NCBI RefSeq assembly: GCF_003201865.1 | Contig: NZ_QJJJ01000001.1 | Location: 62,001 to 126,000, forward strand | Direction of reading: 5' to 3' | Origin: Methylobacterium sp. B4 | GTDB lineage: Bacteria; Pseudomonadota; Alphaproteobacteria; Rhizobiales; Beijerinckiaceae | Length of the DNA: 64,000 nt | Part shown: positions 9,102-17,980 of the stretch, in pieces | Layout: each line of letters opens with the position of its first letter | Numbering within the stretch: the first letter of the stretch is position 1 | Made by a program: the position numbers and the translations under genes | The notes under the pieces: model-generated | Seen by the model: only the letters and a program-made list of their open reading frames with translations | Databases searched by the model: none | What the model was told of the DNA's origin: nothing

Positions 9102-9295
9102 CGCGGCCCCTCGCCGTCATCTTTTTCGCGCTCGCTCTCTATCTCGGCATCTGGGACTGCGTGGTGACGCTCAGTTTCTCGGCCGTGCACGCGTGGCTGG
9201 TCGATTGCGTCGGGCGGATCGGCGTGTGGGTCATCATCGCCGCGACGACGCTTGGAGGCGGCTGGGCCGTCTGGACCGAGCAGGAGGACCGCTGA
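9098..9295 (+). CDS. Small membrane protein, second of a tandem paralogous pair
   Basis: A 65-residue protein with two hydrophobic segments and the same layout as its upstream neighbour. LSFSAVHAWLVDCVGRIGVW aligns with LSLSAVHAWLVEFIGHTGMR, and both end in a W-x-x-x-E-D-R pattern (WKETEDR, WTEQEDR). The shared core SAVHAWLV is identical. The start ATG overlaps the previous stop as ATGA and has GGAGGATCG just upstream. Two conserved short copies with coupled translation suggest a heteromeric membrane complex or a recent duplication. No function is assigned. Confidence 0.72.
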   Translation: MTRPLAVIFFALALYLGIWDCVVTLSFSAVHAWLVDCVGRIGVWVIIAATTLGGGWAVWTEQEDR

Positions 9296-9309
9296 GCGCG
9301 GCCTCGCGG

Positions 9310-9654
9310 TCAGAGGCGGTCGATCAACGCTGCGAGCCAGACCAGGGCGGCGATGGCCTGGGTCAGGAAGGCTCCGGCGGAGGCCAGATCCTTCACGATG
9401 CCGATCCGGGGATGCCGGTCCGGATGCAGGTGGTCGCACAGCTTCTCGATGGCGGTGTTGAGGAACTCCGCTCCGAGCATGAGCAGCAGGCTGACGAGCA
9501 GCGCGACGCGCACCCACAGCGTGCCGCCCAGAAGAAGTGCCGCGGGCAGGCCGAGCGCCAGCAGCAGGAGTTCGAGCCGGATCGCCCGCTCCGTGCGGGC
9601 GCCGAAGACGAGGCCGCGCCACGAATTCAGGAAGGCGTGGTAAAGCGCGATCAC
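9310..9654 (-). CDS. dgkA: Diacylglycerol kinase
   Basis: A 114-residue trimeric inner-membrane lipid kinase that recycles diacylglycerol to phosphatidic acid. The family signature AEFLNTAIEKLCDHLHP is present, followed by KDLASAGAFL. Three transmembrane helices are evident (LLLLALGLPAALLLGG, VRVALLVSLLLMLGAE, AGAFLTQAIAALVWLAAL). The start is GTG at 9654, overlapping the stop of the upstream gene as GTGA, which indicates an operon with coupled translation. The length is normal for DgkA. Confidence 0.9.
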   Translation of the reverse strand: MIALYHAFLNSWRGLVFGARTERAIRLELLLLALGLPAALLLGGTLWVRVALLVSLLLMLGAEFLNTAIEKLCDHLHPDRHPRIGIVKDLASAGAFLTQAIAALVWLAALIDRL

Positions 9655-10709
9655 GCCCCCTGCCCTCCGGGGGCCGCGCGGGCGATCCACTTGGCGAGCA
9701 CCGGCCCGGTCACCAGCACCACGAACAGCCGCAGGGTCTGAACCGCGAGCACGAAGGACACGTCCGCCTTCGAGCCCACGGCGATGATCGCCACCGAGTC
9801 GAGCCCCCCGGGGCTCGTGGCCAGGAAGGCCGTCAGGTAGTCGATCGACAGAAGGCCGGTCAGCCCCCAGGCCCAGGCGGCGCAGATCAGAATGATCGCC
9901 GCGGTGGCGGCGAGGATGCCGGGCAGCGCGTGGAGCGTGGTGCGCAGGGTCTGCCGGGTGAAGCGCAGGCCCACATACCAGCCGATCCCCGCATAGGCCG
10001 CCGCCAGAACCGGCTCCGGCAGGGCGAGCTCGACGAGGCCGAAGGCGTGCAGCCCCGCCCCGAGCAGCATCGGCCCGACCAGCGCCCCGGCCGGCAGGCG
10101 CAGGGCGCGCGCGAGGCCGACGCCGGCCAATGCCACCGCGAGCGTCGCGAGCAGGGCCGGGAGCGTGTGCGGCGGCTGCGCCGCCGAAGCGGTCGCCGGC
10201 CCGCTGATATCGGCCAGGAGGCGCGCGGCGAGCGAGGCCGAGAGCACCACCGCGGCCACGCGCACGTATTGCATGAAGGCGACGAGGCGCGGATCGGAGC
10301 CGTATTCCTCCGACATCGCCACCATGGCCGCCGCCCCGCCCGGAGCGGAGCCCCAGGCGGCGGTGGTGCCGGGGAGAACCTGCAGCCGGGTCAGCACCAG
10401 CCCGACCAGTCCGCTCACCGCGACGGTGACGAGGACGACCGCGAGGATCACCCATCCGTCGTCCTGCAGGGTCCTGACGATCTCGCCGGTCACCGAATGG
10501 GCGACGAGGCAGCCGACCACCGCCTGCGAAGCCTGGAAGGCCGGGCGCGGGAAGGACAGGCCGGCGCCGCGCACGCCGAAGACGATGGCGGCCAGCATCG
10601 GCCCGAGCAGGAAGGCGGCGGGAAAGCCGGCATGGCTGAGCGCCCAGCCGAGCAGGCCGGAGACGGCGACGAGCGCGGTCCAGCGCACGAGCGTGGCGAG
10701 GTCGGGCAA
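9651..10709 (-). CDS. AbrB-family inner-membrane protein
   Basis: A 352-residue polytopic membrane protein of the AbrB family, often mislabelled ammonia monooxygenase. It has about ten hydrophobic helices and two internal repeats. The first half carries GWALSHAGFPAAFLLGPM and GSAPGGAAAMVAMSEEYG. The second repeats these as RLPAGALVGPMLLG and TSPGGLDSVAIIAVG. The family is thought to transport or regulate, but no substrate is established. Its stop overlaps dgkA, and oxyR lies 48 bp upstream on the same strand, so all three may be transcribed together. Confidence 0.82.
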   Translation of the reverse strand: MPDLATLVRWTALVAVSGLLGWALSHAGFPAAFLLGPMLAAIVFGVRGAGLSFPRPAFQASQAVVGCLVAHSVTGEIVRTLQDDGWVILAVVLVTVAVSGLVGLVLTRLQVLPGTTAAWGSAPGGAAAMVAMSEEYGSDPRLVAFMQYVRVAAVVLSASLAARLLADISGPATASAAQPPHTLPALLATLAVALAGVGLARALRLPAGALVGPMLLGAGLHAFGLVELALPEPVLAAAYAGIGWYVGLRFTRQTLRTTLHALPGILAATAAIILICAAWAWGLTGLLSIDYLTAFLATSPGGLDSVAIIAVGSKADVSFVLAVQTLRLFVVLVTGPVLAKWIARAAPGGQGA

Positions 10710-10757
10710 GGCGTGCGGGGCGCTGTGCGGCGGAGGCGGCGGGATCAGGCCCCGCCG

Positions 10758-11735
10758 CTACACTGCTTCGGAACGGCTGTCACGCGAGGCGCCCGAAGCC
10801 GGGATCGGATTCGGGTCATCCTGGCAGGCGATGGTGCTCGGCGGTGCGTGCGCCCGGAAGAAGGCGGCCAGATGCGCGAGTCCCGCCGCACGCGGATCGC
10901 TGGAGCGCCAGGCCAGGGCCACGGTTCGGCCGGGACCTTCCCCGTCGAAGTGCCGCACCACCGTCAGCCCGCTCGGATCGGGGCCGGAGGGGATGGCGAG
11001 CGCCGGGATCAGGGTGTAGCCGGCGCCCGCCGCCACCATCGAGCGCAGCGTCTCCAGGCTGGTGGCGTGGCGGCCCGCCGCCCGCAGGGTGCCGCAGGCG
11101 GCGATGGTCTGGTCGCGCAGGCAATTGCCCTCGTCGAGGAGCAGCAGGTCGGGGCCGGCGATCTCCTCGGCCCGCAGCGGTCCGCCCCGCGCCAGGGCGT
11201 GGTCGGACGGGCAGGCCAGCCGGAACGGCTCCAGGAAGAGTGGCGAGACCGTGAGCCCGGAGGCCGCCACCGGCAGGGAGACGAGCGCCGCGTCGATGCG
11301 ACCGTCGCGCAGGCCGTCCAGGATTTCCGCCGTGCGCGCCTCGCTCAGCGCCAACGTCAACAGCGGGAATTCCTGGCGCAGCAGGCGCAGCACCAGGGGG
11401 AAGTAGTAGGGACCGAGCGTCTGGATTGCCGCGAGCACGAGCCGTCCGGTCAGCGGCGAGCCGCGGCCTTCGACGGCCAGAGCCAGCAGGCGCTGCGCCT
11501 CGCTCAGCACCACGCGGGCCTGCCGCACGATCCCCTGCCCCGCAACCGTGAGCAGCACGCGGCGGTTGGAACGCTCGAACAAGGCGAGCCCGAGCGCGTT
11601 CTCCAGTTTGCGCACCTGCACGGAGAGTGTCGGCTGGCTCACGTTGCAGCGTTCGGCGGCGCGTCCGAAATGCCCTTCATCGGCGACCGCGACGACATAT
11701 TCGAGATCCCGAAGGGACAGGCCGGACAGGTTCAT
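10758..11735 (-). CDS. oxyR: LysR-type hydrogen peroxide sensor OxyR
   Basis: A 325-residue LysR regulator with an N-terminal winged helix (LRDLEYVVAVADEGHFGRAAERCNVSQPTLS) and a C-terminal sensing domain. The redox pair is present: C205 in GNCLRDQ and C214 in IAACGTLR. They are nine residues apart, exactly the spacing of C199 and C208 in E. coli OxyR, and the flanking CLRDQ is identical. OxyR switches on peroxide defence when these cysteines form a disulfide. It is divergent from the catalase gene, the classic OxyR target. An upstream in-frame ATG at 11744 would add three residues; neither start has a clear Shine-Dalgarno site. Confidence 0.92.
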   Translation of the reverse strand: MNLSGLSLRDLEYVVAVADEGHFGRAAERCNVSQPTLSVQVRKLENALGLALFERSNRRVLLTVAGQGIVRQARVVLSEAQRLLALAVEGRGSPLTGRLVLAAIQTLGPYYFPLVLRLLRQEFPLLTLALSEARTAEILDGLRDGRIDAALVSLPVAASGLTVSPLFLEPFRLACPSDHALARGGPLRAEEIAGPDLLLLDEGNCLRDQTIAACGTLRAAGRHATSLETLRSMVAAGAGYTLIPALAIPSGPDPSGLTVVRHFDGEGPGRTVALAWRSSDPRAAGLAHLAAFFRAHAPPSTIACQDDPNPIPASGASRDSRSEAV

Positions 11736-11748
11736 AGACAGCATCTAT
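11734..11748. promoter_or_regulatory. Candidate OxyR operator in the oxyR-katA divergent region
   Basis: ATAG-N7-CTAT (ATAGACAGCATCTAT) matches one half of the E. coli OxyR tetramer consensus and the LysR T-N11-A rule. It covers the oxyR start codons, so binding could repress oxyR while activating katA on the other strand. A second half-site at the expected 22-bp step (near 11756) is weak. Confidence 0.5.
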
Positions 11749-11777
11749 CACAGTCTTTGCGACGATGCATTTGCCAA

Positions 11778-11799
11778 TGGGTCATGCCTGGGTCATACC
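11778..11799. repeat. Tandem 11-bp direct repeat upstream of katA
   Basis: TGGGTCATGCC is followed immediately by TGGGTCATACC, with one mismatch in 11. The period is about one helical turn, 83 bp before the katA ATG. This is compatible with an activator or repressor site next to the promoter. A possible TTGCCA / CATACC promoter with a 17-bp spacer overlaps it. Confidence 0.45.
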
Positions 11800-11881
11800 T
11801 GCGAGCCAGAATGGTTCCAGGTTTCAGGTCCCCCGTGGGCCGCCCCACCGAACCGTCCGAATTTCCAGGAGAGTGTGACGC

Positions 11882-13474
11882 ATGAGCGAGAACCGCCCGA
11901 TTCTGACGACCCGCCAGGGCCATCCGGTCCGCGACAACCAAAGCACGCGCACGGTCGGCGAGCGGGGGCCCGCGACGCTCGAGAACTACCAGTTCATCGA
12001 GAAGATCACGCACTTCGATCGCGAGCGGATTCCGGAGCGCGTGGTCCATGCCCGCGGCGCCGGCGCCCACGGCTGGTTCGAGGCCTACGGCAAGATCGGC
12101 GACGAGCCGGCCTCCAAGTACACCCGCGCCCGCGTCCTCAACGAGACCGGCGTGAAGACTCCGATGTTCGTCCGCTTCTCCACCGTGGCCGGCGCCAAGG
12201 AGAGCCCTGAGACCGAGCGCGACCCGCGCGGCTTCGCGGTGAAGTTCAAGACCGTCGACGGTAACTGGGACCTCGTGGGCAACAACCTCAAGGTCTTCTT
12301 CATCCGCGACGCGATCAAGTTCCCCGACATGATCCACGCGTTCAAGCCGGACCCGGTGACGAACCGCCAGGAAGCGTGGCGCTTCTTCGACTTCGTGGCC
12401 CAGCACCCCGAAGCGATCCACATGGTCACCCACCTGAAGTCGCCGTGGGGCATTCCGGCCAACTATCGCGAGATGGAAGGTTCGGGCGTCAACACCTACA
12501 AGCTCGTCAACGATCAGGGCGAGGCGGTGCTCTGCAAGTTCCACTGGGAGCCCAAGCAGGGCGTGCGCAACCTGACCTCGGCCCAGGCGTCCGAGATCCA
12601 GGCCAAGGATGTCGGCCACGCCACCCGTGACCTGTACGACAACATCAAGGCCGGCAATTTCCCCGAGTGGGAATTCTGCGTGCAGATCATGCCCGACGGC
12701 CCGAACGACCACCTGTCGTTCGATCCGCTCGACGACACCAAGCTGTGGCCCGTCGAGGATTTCCCGCTGTTGCCGGTCGGCCGCATGGTGCTCGACCGCG
12801 TGCCGGACAACTTCTTCGCGGAAGTCGAGCAGTCGGCCTTCGGCACGGGCGTGCTCGTGGACGGCATCGACTTCTCGGACGACAAGATGCTCCAGGGCCG
12901 GACGCTGTCCTACTCGGATACGCAGCGCTACCGGGTCGGCGCCAATTACCTGCAGCTGCCGATCAACGCGCCGCAGCCCGGCGTGAAGGTCTATTCGAAC
13001 CAGCGCGACGGCCAGATGACCTACAGCGTCGATGGTACCGGCCCGAACCGCCACATCAACTACGAGCCCTCGACGCTCGCCGAGGGCCTGCGCGAGGCGC
13101 CCAAGCCGGCCAAGGATTATCACCAGCCGGTGCAGGGCAACCTCGGCCGCTACCAGACCTCGCGCACCGAGGACGATTATGCCCAGGCCGGCGTGCGCTA
13201 CCGCTCGTTCCAGGATTGGGAGCGTGAGGATCTGATCGCCAACCTCGTGGCCGACATGAAGCAGTGCCCCGAGCCCATCCAGCTTCGGATGGTCTGGCAC
13301 TTCTGGCACGCCGACGAGGATTACGGCCGCCGCGTCGCCGAGGGTGCCGGGATTGATCTGGAGAAGGCCAAGGCCCTGCCGCCGCTGCCGGGCCGTGCCG
13401 CCCCGCATAAGCGCCTCCAGGCCGAGACCTACACCGACGGCAGCAACGCCGCGCACAAGGTCGCTGCCGAGTAA
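11882..13474 (+). CDS. katA: Monofunctional heme catalase
   Basis: A 530-residue small-subunit catalase converting hydrogen peroxide to water and oxygen. The distal His is H56 in [12 protein letters not shown], the proximal heme-ligating Tyr is Y344 in [10 protein letters not shown], and [13 protein letters not shown] and the [12 protein letters not shown] region are typical. The length is that of the small-subunit class, without the C-terminal flavodoxin-like domain of large catalases. The start ATG at 11882 follows CAGGAGAG. No signal peptide is seen, so it should be cytoplasmic. It is divergent from oxyR and most likely peroxide-induced through it. A strong terminator follows the stop by about 30 bases. 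Confidence 0.95.
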   Translation: MSENRPILTTRQGHPVRDNQSTRTVGERGPATLENYQFIEKITHFDRERIPERVVHARGAGAHGWFEAYGKIGDEPASKYTRARVLNETGVKTPMFVRFSTVAGAKESPETERDPRGFAVKFKTVDGNWDLVGNNLKVFFIRDAIKFPDMIHAFKPDPVTNRQEAWRFFDFVAQHPEAIHMVTHLKSPWGIPANYREMEGSGVNTYKLVNDQGEAVLCKFHWEPKQGVRNLTSAQASEIQAKDVGHATRDLYDNIKAGNFPEWEFCVQIMPDGPNDHLSFDPLDDTKLWPVEDFPLLPVGRMVLDRVPDNFFAEVEQSAFGTGVLVDGIDFSDDKMLQGRTLSYSDTQRYRVGANYLQLPINAPQPGVKVYSNQRDGQMTYSVDGTGPNRHINYEPSTLAEGLREAPKPAKDYHQPVQGNLGRYQTSRTEDDYAQAGVRYRSFQDWEREDLIANLVADMKQCPEPIQLRMVWHFWHADEDYGRRVAEGAGIDLEKAKALPPLPGRAAPHKRLQAETYTDGSNAAHKVAAE

Positions 13475-13500
13475 GGCATCGCGCACCGGACCATGAAAAA

Positions 13501-13539
13501 CCCCGCCCGGCCAGCAGGCCGGGCGGGGTCATTTTTTTT
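13501..13539 (+). terminator. Rho-independent terminator of katA
   Basis: CCCCGCCCGGCC, loop AGCA, GGCCGGGCGGGG gives a perfect 12-bp GC stem. It is followed by TCA and a run of eight or more T. The position is 26 bases after the katA stop. Confidence 0.93.
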
Positions 13540-13580
13540 AGAAAGAGGAAGCGCCGAGGGTGGCGCTCCCCCTTCGATCC

Positions 13581-14288
13581 TTACGGGCAGGAGCGACGCA
13601 CGCCGCGCCTGACGGCGTAGGTCTGGGTCTGCGGGTCGTAGGTCTTGAAGCGGCGGGCGCACTCGGCCACCGCGTCGTCGTCGCCACCCCCGACGCCTGT
13701 CGTCACCGTCTCGGTGCCGTAATAGCCGGCCGGAGCATAACCGCCCGCCGGTGCGTAGTAGCCGTCGTCGTAGCCGTACCCATAGCCCGGATAGCCGTAA
13801 CCGCCGCCGTAGAGGCCGCCCGCTGCGAGGCCGAGACCGGCGCCGAGGCCCAGGCCGAGACCGACCCCGCCCAGACCGTAGCCATAGCCGCGGCGATAAT
13901 AGCCCGCGTTCCGCCAGCGGTTGCCGCCGTACCAGCCGCGATTGCCGAAGCCGGGCCGCACACCGGCGACCCCGCCGCCGAAGCCCGGGCGGACACCACC
14001 GCCGAAGCCGGGGCGACCGCCGAAGCCACCGCCGCCGATTCCGACACCGCCGCCGAAGCCGGGGCGCCCGGCAAAGCCGCCGCCACCGAAGCGGCCCCCA
14101 CCCAGTCCGCCGCCGCGGAAGCCGGAATTGCCGAACCCGCTCACGCCACCGGCGCCGAGCGCACTGCGGAAGTTGCCGCCGCCGAGTCCGCCGGAGCCAC
14201 CGACACCGATCGGGCGGGCATCGGCCGTGGCCGGAAGGTAGGCCAGTGCGCCCGCGAGGACGGCCGAGGCCATGAATATGCGCTTCAT
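13581..14288 (-). CDS. Glycine-rich BA14K-family exported protein
   Basis: A 235-residue protein with a signal peptide (MKRIFMASAVLAGALAYLPATADA). A long Gly-rich middle contains GFGGGV and RPGFGG repeats, then a GYGYG/YYAP-rich stretch, then a C-terminal BA14K motif (AECARRFKTYDPQTQTY ... RRSCP) with two conserved cysteines. BA14K proteins were described as immunoreactive lectin-like surface proteins in Brucella; the role here is unknown. The ATG at 14288 is favoured because AAGGGAA precedes it by 6-12 bases; another ATG lies two codons upstream. It sits between the katA terminator and lnt. Confidence 0.78.
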   Translation of the reverse strand: MKRIFMASAVLAGALAYLPATADARPIGVGGSGGLGGGNFRSALGAGGVSGFGNSGFRGGGLGGGRFGGGGFAGRPGFGGGVGIGGGGFGGRPGFGGGVRPGFGGGVAGVRPGFGNRGWYGGNRWRNAGYYRRGYGYGLGGVGLGLGLGAGLGLAAGGLYGGGYGYPGYGYGYDDGYYAPAGGYAPAGYYGTETVTTGVGGGDDDAVAECARRFKTYDPQTQTYAVRRGVRRSCP

Positions 14289-14478
14289 CGTCAATTCCCT
14301 TACGGATCGCGAGAATGGCCCGCGCCGGTTTCCACCGGCAGACTGGGCCCTTATTCTCAGAACGCAGAGCGGAGACGGTTGATCCTACGGCCAAGATTGC
14401 GTGAATGTCGCGCTTGTGCCGCGGATCTTCTTCGGAAGACAGGCGAATGCGCGGGAAGACGCGCGATCCGGCCCTGCG

Positions 14479-16191
14479 CTACGAGCGGTGGCGCCGGGCG
14501 GCGAGCGCGACGAGCAGGCAGGCGATCAGCCAGAGGCCGAACGATGCGTCGCCGAAGGCGGCGTAGAGCGTGCGGCCGGGCAGACGGACGGGCAGATCCG
14601 CATCGAGCACGCCCTCGACGCCCAGCGGCAGGCTCGCCACGATCCGGCCATGGGCATCGACCACCGCCGAGATGCCGGAATTGGCGTCGCGCACCAGCGG
14701 CAGACCTTCCTCCACCGCCCGCAGCCGCGCCTGGGCGAAGTGCTGGCGCGGCCCCGGCGTATCGCCGAACCACGCGTCGTTGGTGAGGTTGAGGATCAGG
14801 CCCGGAATCCGGTCCGTCTCGGCGGGGGCGCCCTCGGGCGGATCGCCGGGCAGGATCGCACTTGGAAAGATCGCCTCGTAGCAAATCGTGGCGGCGACCG
14901 GAGGCAAGCCGGGAACGTTCAGGATGCGCTGGCCCGCGCGGTCGCCTGCGGTGAAGCCGCCGGGAACGGACACGAACTGGCGCAGGCCCACCGCCCGAAG
15001 AAGCGCGTCGAGCGGCCCCGGCAGGTACTCGCCGAAGGGCACGAGGTGGACCTTGTCGTAGGTATCGCCCGGACGCCCGCCGCCACCGATCGTCAGGATG
15101 GAGTTGTAGAAGACGGCGTTCTCGCGGGTCAGCCGCTCGCCCTCGGGAAGCGTGCGCGCCCGCGCCGCGCCGGTGATGAGCTGCTTGCCCTCCGGCAGGG
15201 CGGCGCCGATCCGCCCCAGCGCCTCCGGATCGCGCTGGATCAGGAAGGGAAAGGCGGATTCCGGCCAGATCAGGTGGGTGATGTCGGCGATGCCGGTGCG
15301 CTGCGGTGAGAGGGCGCGGTCGCTCAGTTCGAGATACTTGCCGACGATCTGCTCGCGCCGTCCGGCGCCGAAACGCTCGTCCTGCGGGATGTTCGGCTGG
15401 ATCAGCCGCAGGCGCACGCCGGCCACGGTCGGATCGGGGGCGGCGGGCACGCGCCATGCCCCGAAGGCGGCCAGTCCCGCAAGCGTCGCCAGCGCCGCCA
15501 GGGTCGGCCCGAACCGGCCGCGGGGCGTCGCGCCGGTGGCGAGCGTGGCCGGGGCGGCGGCGATCAGCACGGCGAGCAGGGTCAGGCCGTAGAGGCCGAC
15601 GAGCGAGGCCCCCTGCATGGTCCAGAGGTTGTTGCCCAGCGCCATGCCGAGTGTGTTCCAGGGGAAGCCCGTGAACAGGTGGCCGCGCAGCCATTCGGCG
15701 GCGGCGAGCCCGAAGGCGAGCGCCGCGATGCGGCTCGCCCCCCGCGACCAGACGAGGCGAGCCGCGGCGAAGCCGGCGGCGAAGAACAGGGCGAGCACCG
15801 CCGGCAGGCCGACCACGCCGAGCGGCATCGCCCAGGCGAACTGATCCGCCTCCACGAGGAAGGCCGCGCCGAGCCACCACAGCCCGGCGGTGAAGTAGCC
15901 GAAGCCCCAGGCCCAGCCGATCCCGGCGCAGACGAGCACCGTGCGCCGGCCCGAGCCGCCGATCGCCGCTCCGTCGATCAGCCAGACAGCGACGGCCAGC
16001 GACACGATGAGCGCGGGAAACAAGCCGTAGGGCGGCATGGCGAGCGCGCCCACGGCGCCCGCCGCCACGGCGATCGCGAACCGCACCCAGCCCTGGCTCA
16101 GGATGATCCGGTGGGCGAGCGCTTCGAGAAAGCCGATCCGCGCCGCGGCCGGGCGCGTTCCGGCGCCGGCGGCGCGGCTGGGCGCGTTCAT
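14479..16191 (-). CDS. lnt: Apolipoprotein N-acyltransferase
   Basis: A 570-residue inner-membrane enzyme adding the third acyl chain to lipoproteins. The N-terminal third has six or more transmembrane helices, including FTGFPWNTLG, typical of Lnt. The periplasmic nitrilase-like domain keeps the catalytic triad E311 (WPESAFP), K380 (YDKVHLVPFGEYLP) and C437 (TICYEAIFP). A final membrane helix (GLWLIACLLVALAA) closes the protein. It is the last gene of a minus-strand run from tsaB, 11 bp after corC. The ATG at 16191 gives the usual length of about 530-570 residues. Confidence 0.94.
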   Translation of the reverse strand: MNAPSRAAGAGTRPAAARIGFLEALAHRIILSQGWVRFAIAVAAGAVGALAMPPYGLFPALIVSLAVAVWLIDGAAIGGSGRRTVLVCAGIGWAWGFGYFTAGLWWLGAAFLVEADQFAWAMPLGVVGLPAVLALFFAAGFAAARLVWSRGASRIAALAFGLAAAEWLRGHLFTGFPWNTLGMALGNNLWTMQGASLVGLYGLTLLAVLIAAAPATLATGATPRGRFGPTLAALATLAGLAAFGAWRVPAAPDPTVAGVRLRLIQPNIPQDERFGAGRREQIVGKYLELSDRALSPQRTGIADITHLIWPESAFPFLIQRDPEALGRIGAALPEGKQLITGAARARTLPEGERLTRENAVFYNSILTIGGGGRPGDTYDKVHLVPFGEYLPGPLDALLRAVGLRQFVSVPGGFTAGDRAGQRILNVPGLPPVAATICYEAIFPSAILPGDPPEGAPAETDRIPGLILNLTNDAWFGDTPGPRQHFAQARLRAVEEGLPLVRDANSGISAVVDAHGRIVASLPLGVEGVLDADLPVRLPGRTLYAAFGDASFGLWLIACLLVALAARRHRS

Positions 16192-16202
16192 CCCTCGAAC
16201 TC

Positions 16203-17354
16203 TCAGCGGCCGGATTCGGCGGCCTGCGCCGTGTCCGTGTCGGCGGCGGGCGGCACCGGTCGGGGTGGCGGCAGGGCGAGCGGCACCACGGTGCCGATCT
16301 TGGCCGGCGTGCGCTGGATCTTGAGACGCTTGACGCGCCGGGGATCGGCGTCGAGCACCTCGAATTCGATGTCGCCGGGCCCGGCGATCAGCTCGCCGCG
16401 GGAGGGAACCCGCCCGGCGAGCGTGACGATCAGGCCGCCGATCGTGTCGATCTCCTCCGCGAGTTCGCCCGCGAGGGTGAGGAGATCGACGCCGGTCGCC
16501 GCCGACACCTCCGCCAGTCCGGCGCGGGCATCGGCCACGTAGGCCTCGGTCTCGCCCTCGACGCGGTTGACGAGCTGGCCCTCGGCCACGTCGTGCTCGT
16601 CCTCGATGTCGCCGACCACCATCTCGATCAGGTCCTCGATCGAGATCAGCCCGTCGGTGCCGCCGTACTCGTCGATGACGAGCGCCATGTGGGTGCGCGT
16701 CGCCTGCATGCGCACGAGCAGGTCGATGGCCGGCATGGAGGGCGGCACGAACAGCACGGGACGCTGGATGCGGGTGGAGGCGAGCGTCGCGGTGAGATCG
16801 ACCTTGCCGAGATCGAGCCCGCGCAGGGCGCCGCGGGCGGACGCCGTGCGGCGCGGGCGCGGGACGGGCTTGGCCTCGGCGCTCGCGTCGGAGGCGGCCA
16901 CGGGCTGCGGCGCGGGACGGCGCGGGGCGGCCTCCGCCTTGGTGGCGAGGTATTCGACGAAGTCGCGGATGTGGACCATGCCGCGGGGGTCGTCGAGGGT
17001 CTCGCCGTAGACCGGCAGGCGGGAGTGGCCGGCGGTGCGGAACAGCTTGAGCAGGTCGCCGAGGCTGGTATCGATCCCCACCGCGACGATGTCGGCCCGG
17101 GGCAGCATCACGTCGTCGACCCGCACCTTGTGCAGGCCGAGCACGTTCTTGAGCATGGCCCGCTCAAGGGGGGAGAAGGCGTCCTCGCCCGTATCGGGCT
17201 CCGCCAGGGCCTCCTCGAGGCCGGTGCGCAGGGAATCGCGCGGTCGCAGGTGGAAGACGTTCAGCAGACGATCGTACCACGCCTCGCGTGGGGGCGGTTC
17301 GGCGTCCGCGGCTGGCGCGGCCAGGGCCGCGCCGCGACTTCGGTCGTTGGTCAT
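16203..17354 (-). CDS. CBS-domain CorC/TlyC-type protein
   Basis: A 383-residue cytoplasmic protein with tandem CBS domains: VDDVMLPRADIVAVGIDTSLGDLLKLF and RPVLFVPPSMPAIDLLVRMQ. A CorC_HlyC transporter-associated domain (DTIGGLIVTLAGRVPSRGE) follows. About 45 residues of Ala/Pro/Arg-rich linker are inserted in the CBS region near residues 140-180, longer than in most relatives. The family is annotated as hemolysin or Mg/Co efflux-associated; real roles are uncertain. The order miaB-phoH-ybeY-corC-lnt is the standard one in alphaproteobacteria, which supports the call. Confidence 0.9.
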   Translation of the reverse strand: MTNDRSRGAALAAPAADAEPPPREAWYDRLLNVFHLRPRDSLRTGLEEALAEPDTGEDAFSPLERAMLKNVLGLHKVRVDDVMLPRADIVAVGIDTSLGDLLKLFRTAGHSRLPVYGETLDDPRGMVHIRDFVEYLATKAEAAPRRPAPQPVAASDASAEAKPVPRPRRTASARGALRGLDLGKVDLTATLASTRIQRPVLFVPPSMPAIDLLVRMQATRTHMALVIDEYGGTDGLISIEDLIEMVVGDIEDEHDVAEGQLVNRVEGETEAYVADARAGLAEVSAATGVDLLTLAGELAEEIDTIGGLIVTLAGRVPSRGELIAGPGDIEFEVLDADPRRVKRLKIQRTPAKIGTVVPLALPPPRPVPPAADTDTAQAAESGR

Positions 17355-17477
17355 TGGTCTCTGAGTTGGATGTGGCGGAAATGCCGGGGGAGACGTGCCT
17401 CGAAATCGATCGCACCGCGACCGAATTCAAGTTCTGGGTGTGATGCGCGTGTCGCGGCCGAACCGGCGGCGGGCGCT

Positions 17478-17963
17478 TCAATCGTCGTAGGGGTTCGGAA
17501 CGCCCAGGCCGCGCAACGCGGCGATTTCGAGAGCTTCCATGGCATCGGCCTCGGCCTCGCCGGTCTCATGGTCCTGTCCGAGAAGGTGAAGGGTGCCATG
17601 AACGAGGAGGTGGGCGAAGTGGTGCTCGAAGGGCTTCGATTGCTCGGCACTCTCGCGCACGAGCGTGTCATACGCAAGAACGACGTCACCGAGCGGGCGT
17701 GCCATGCCCGGCTGAAGCGGCTGCTCCGCGGCCGGAAAGGACAGTACGTTGGTAGGCTTATCCTTGTTCCGCCACGTGCGGTTCAGGTCCTGAACGGTGG
17801 CGTCGTCGGCCAGCAGCACGCTGATCGCGACCGAACCCTCGCCCGAATCGGGCAGAATCGCCAGTCCGGCCTCGACCGCCCGGGTCGCGAAGGCCTCCAG
17901 GTCGGGGACCGCCTGTTCCCAGCGCGCATCCTCGACGGCGATGTCGATCTCGTTGTCGGTCAT
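17478..17963 (-). CDS. ybeY: Endoribonuclease YbeY (16S rRNA maturation)
   Basis: A 161-residue zinc-dependent RNase acting in 16S rRNA 3'-end processing and ribosome quality control. The metal motif HGTLHLLGQDH (HxxxHxxxxxH) is intact and is preceded by the family sequence NVLSFP. The ATG at 17963 lies 17 bp after the phoH stop. A 123-bp gap separates it from corC, so corC-lnt may have an extra promoter. Confidence 0.94.
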   Translation of the reverse strand: MTDNEIDIAVEDARWEQAVPDLEAFATRAVEAGLAILPDSGEGSVAISVLLADDATVQDLNRTWRNKDKPTNVLSFPAAEQPLQPGMARPLGDVVLAYDTLVRESAEQSKPFEHHFAHLLVHGTLHLLGQDHETGEAEADAMEALEIAALRGLGVPNPYDD

Positions 17964-17980
17964 GTCGGTCGCGTGCGGTG

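Noticed and set aside
9651..10709. Ammonia monooxygenase
   Set aside because: This is a common mislabel of AbrB-family membrane proteins; no copper-monooxygenase features are present.
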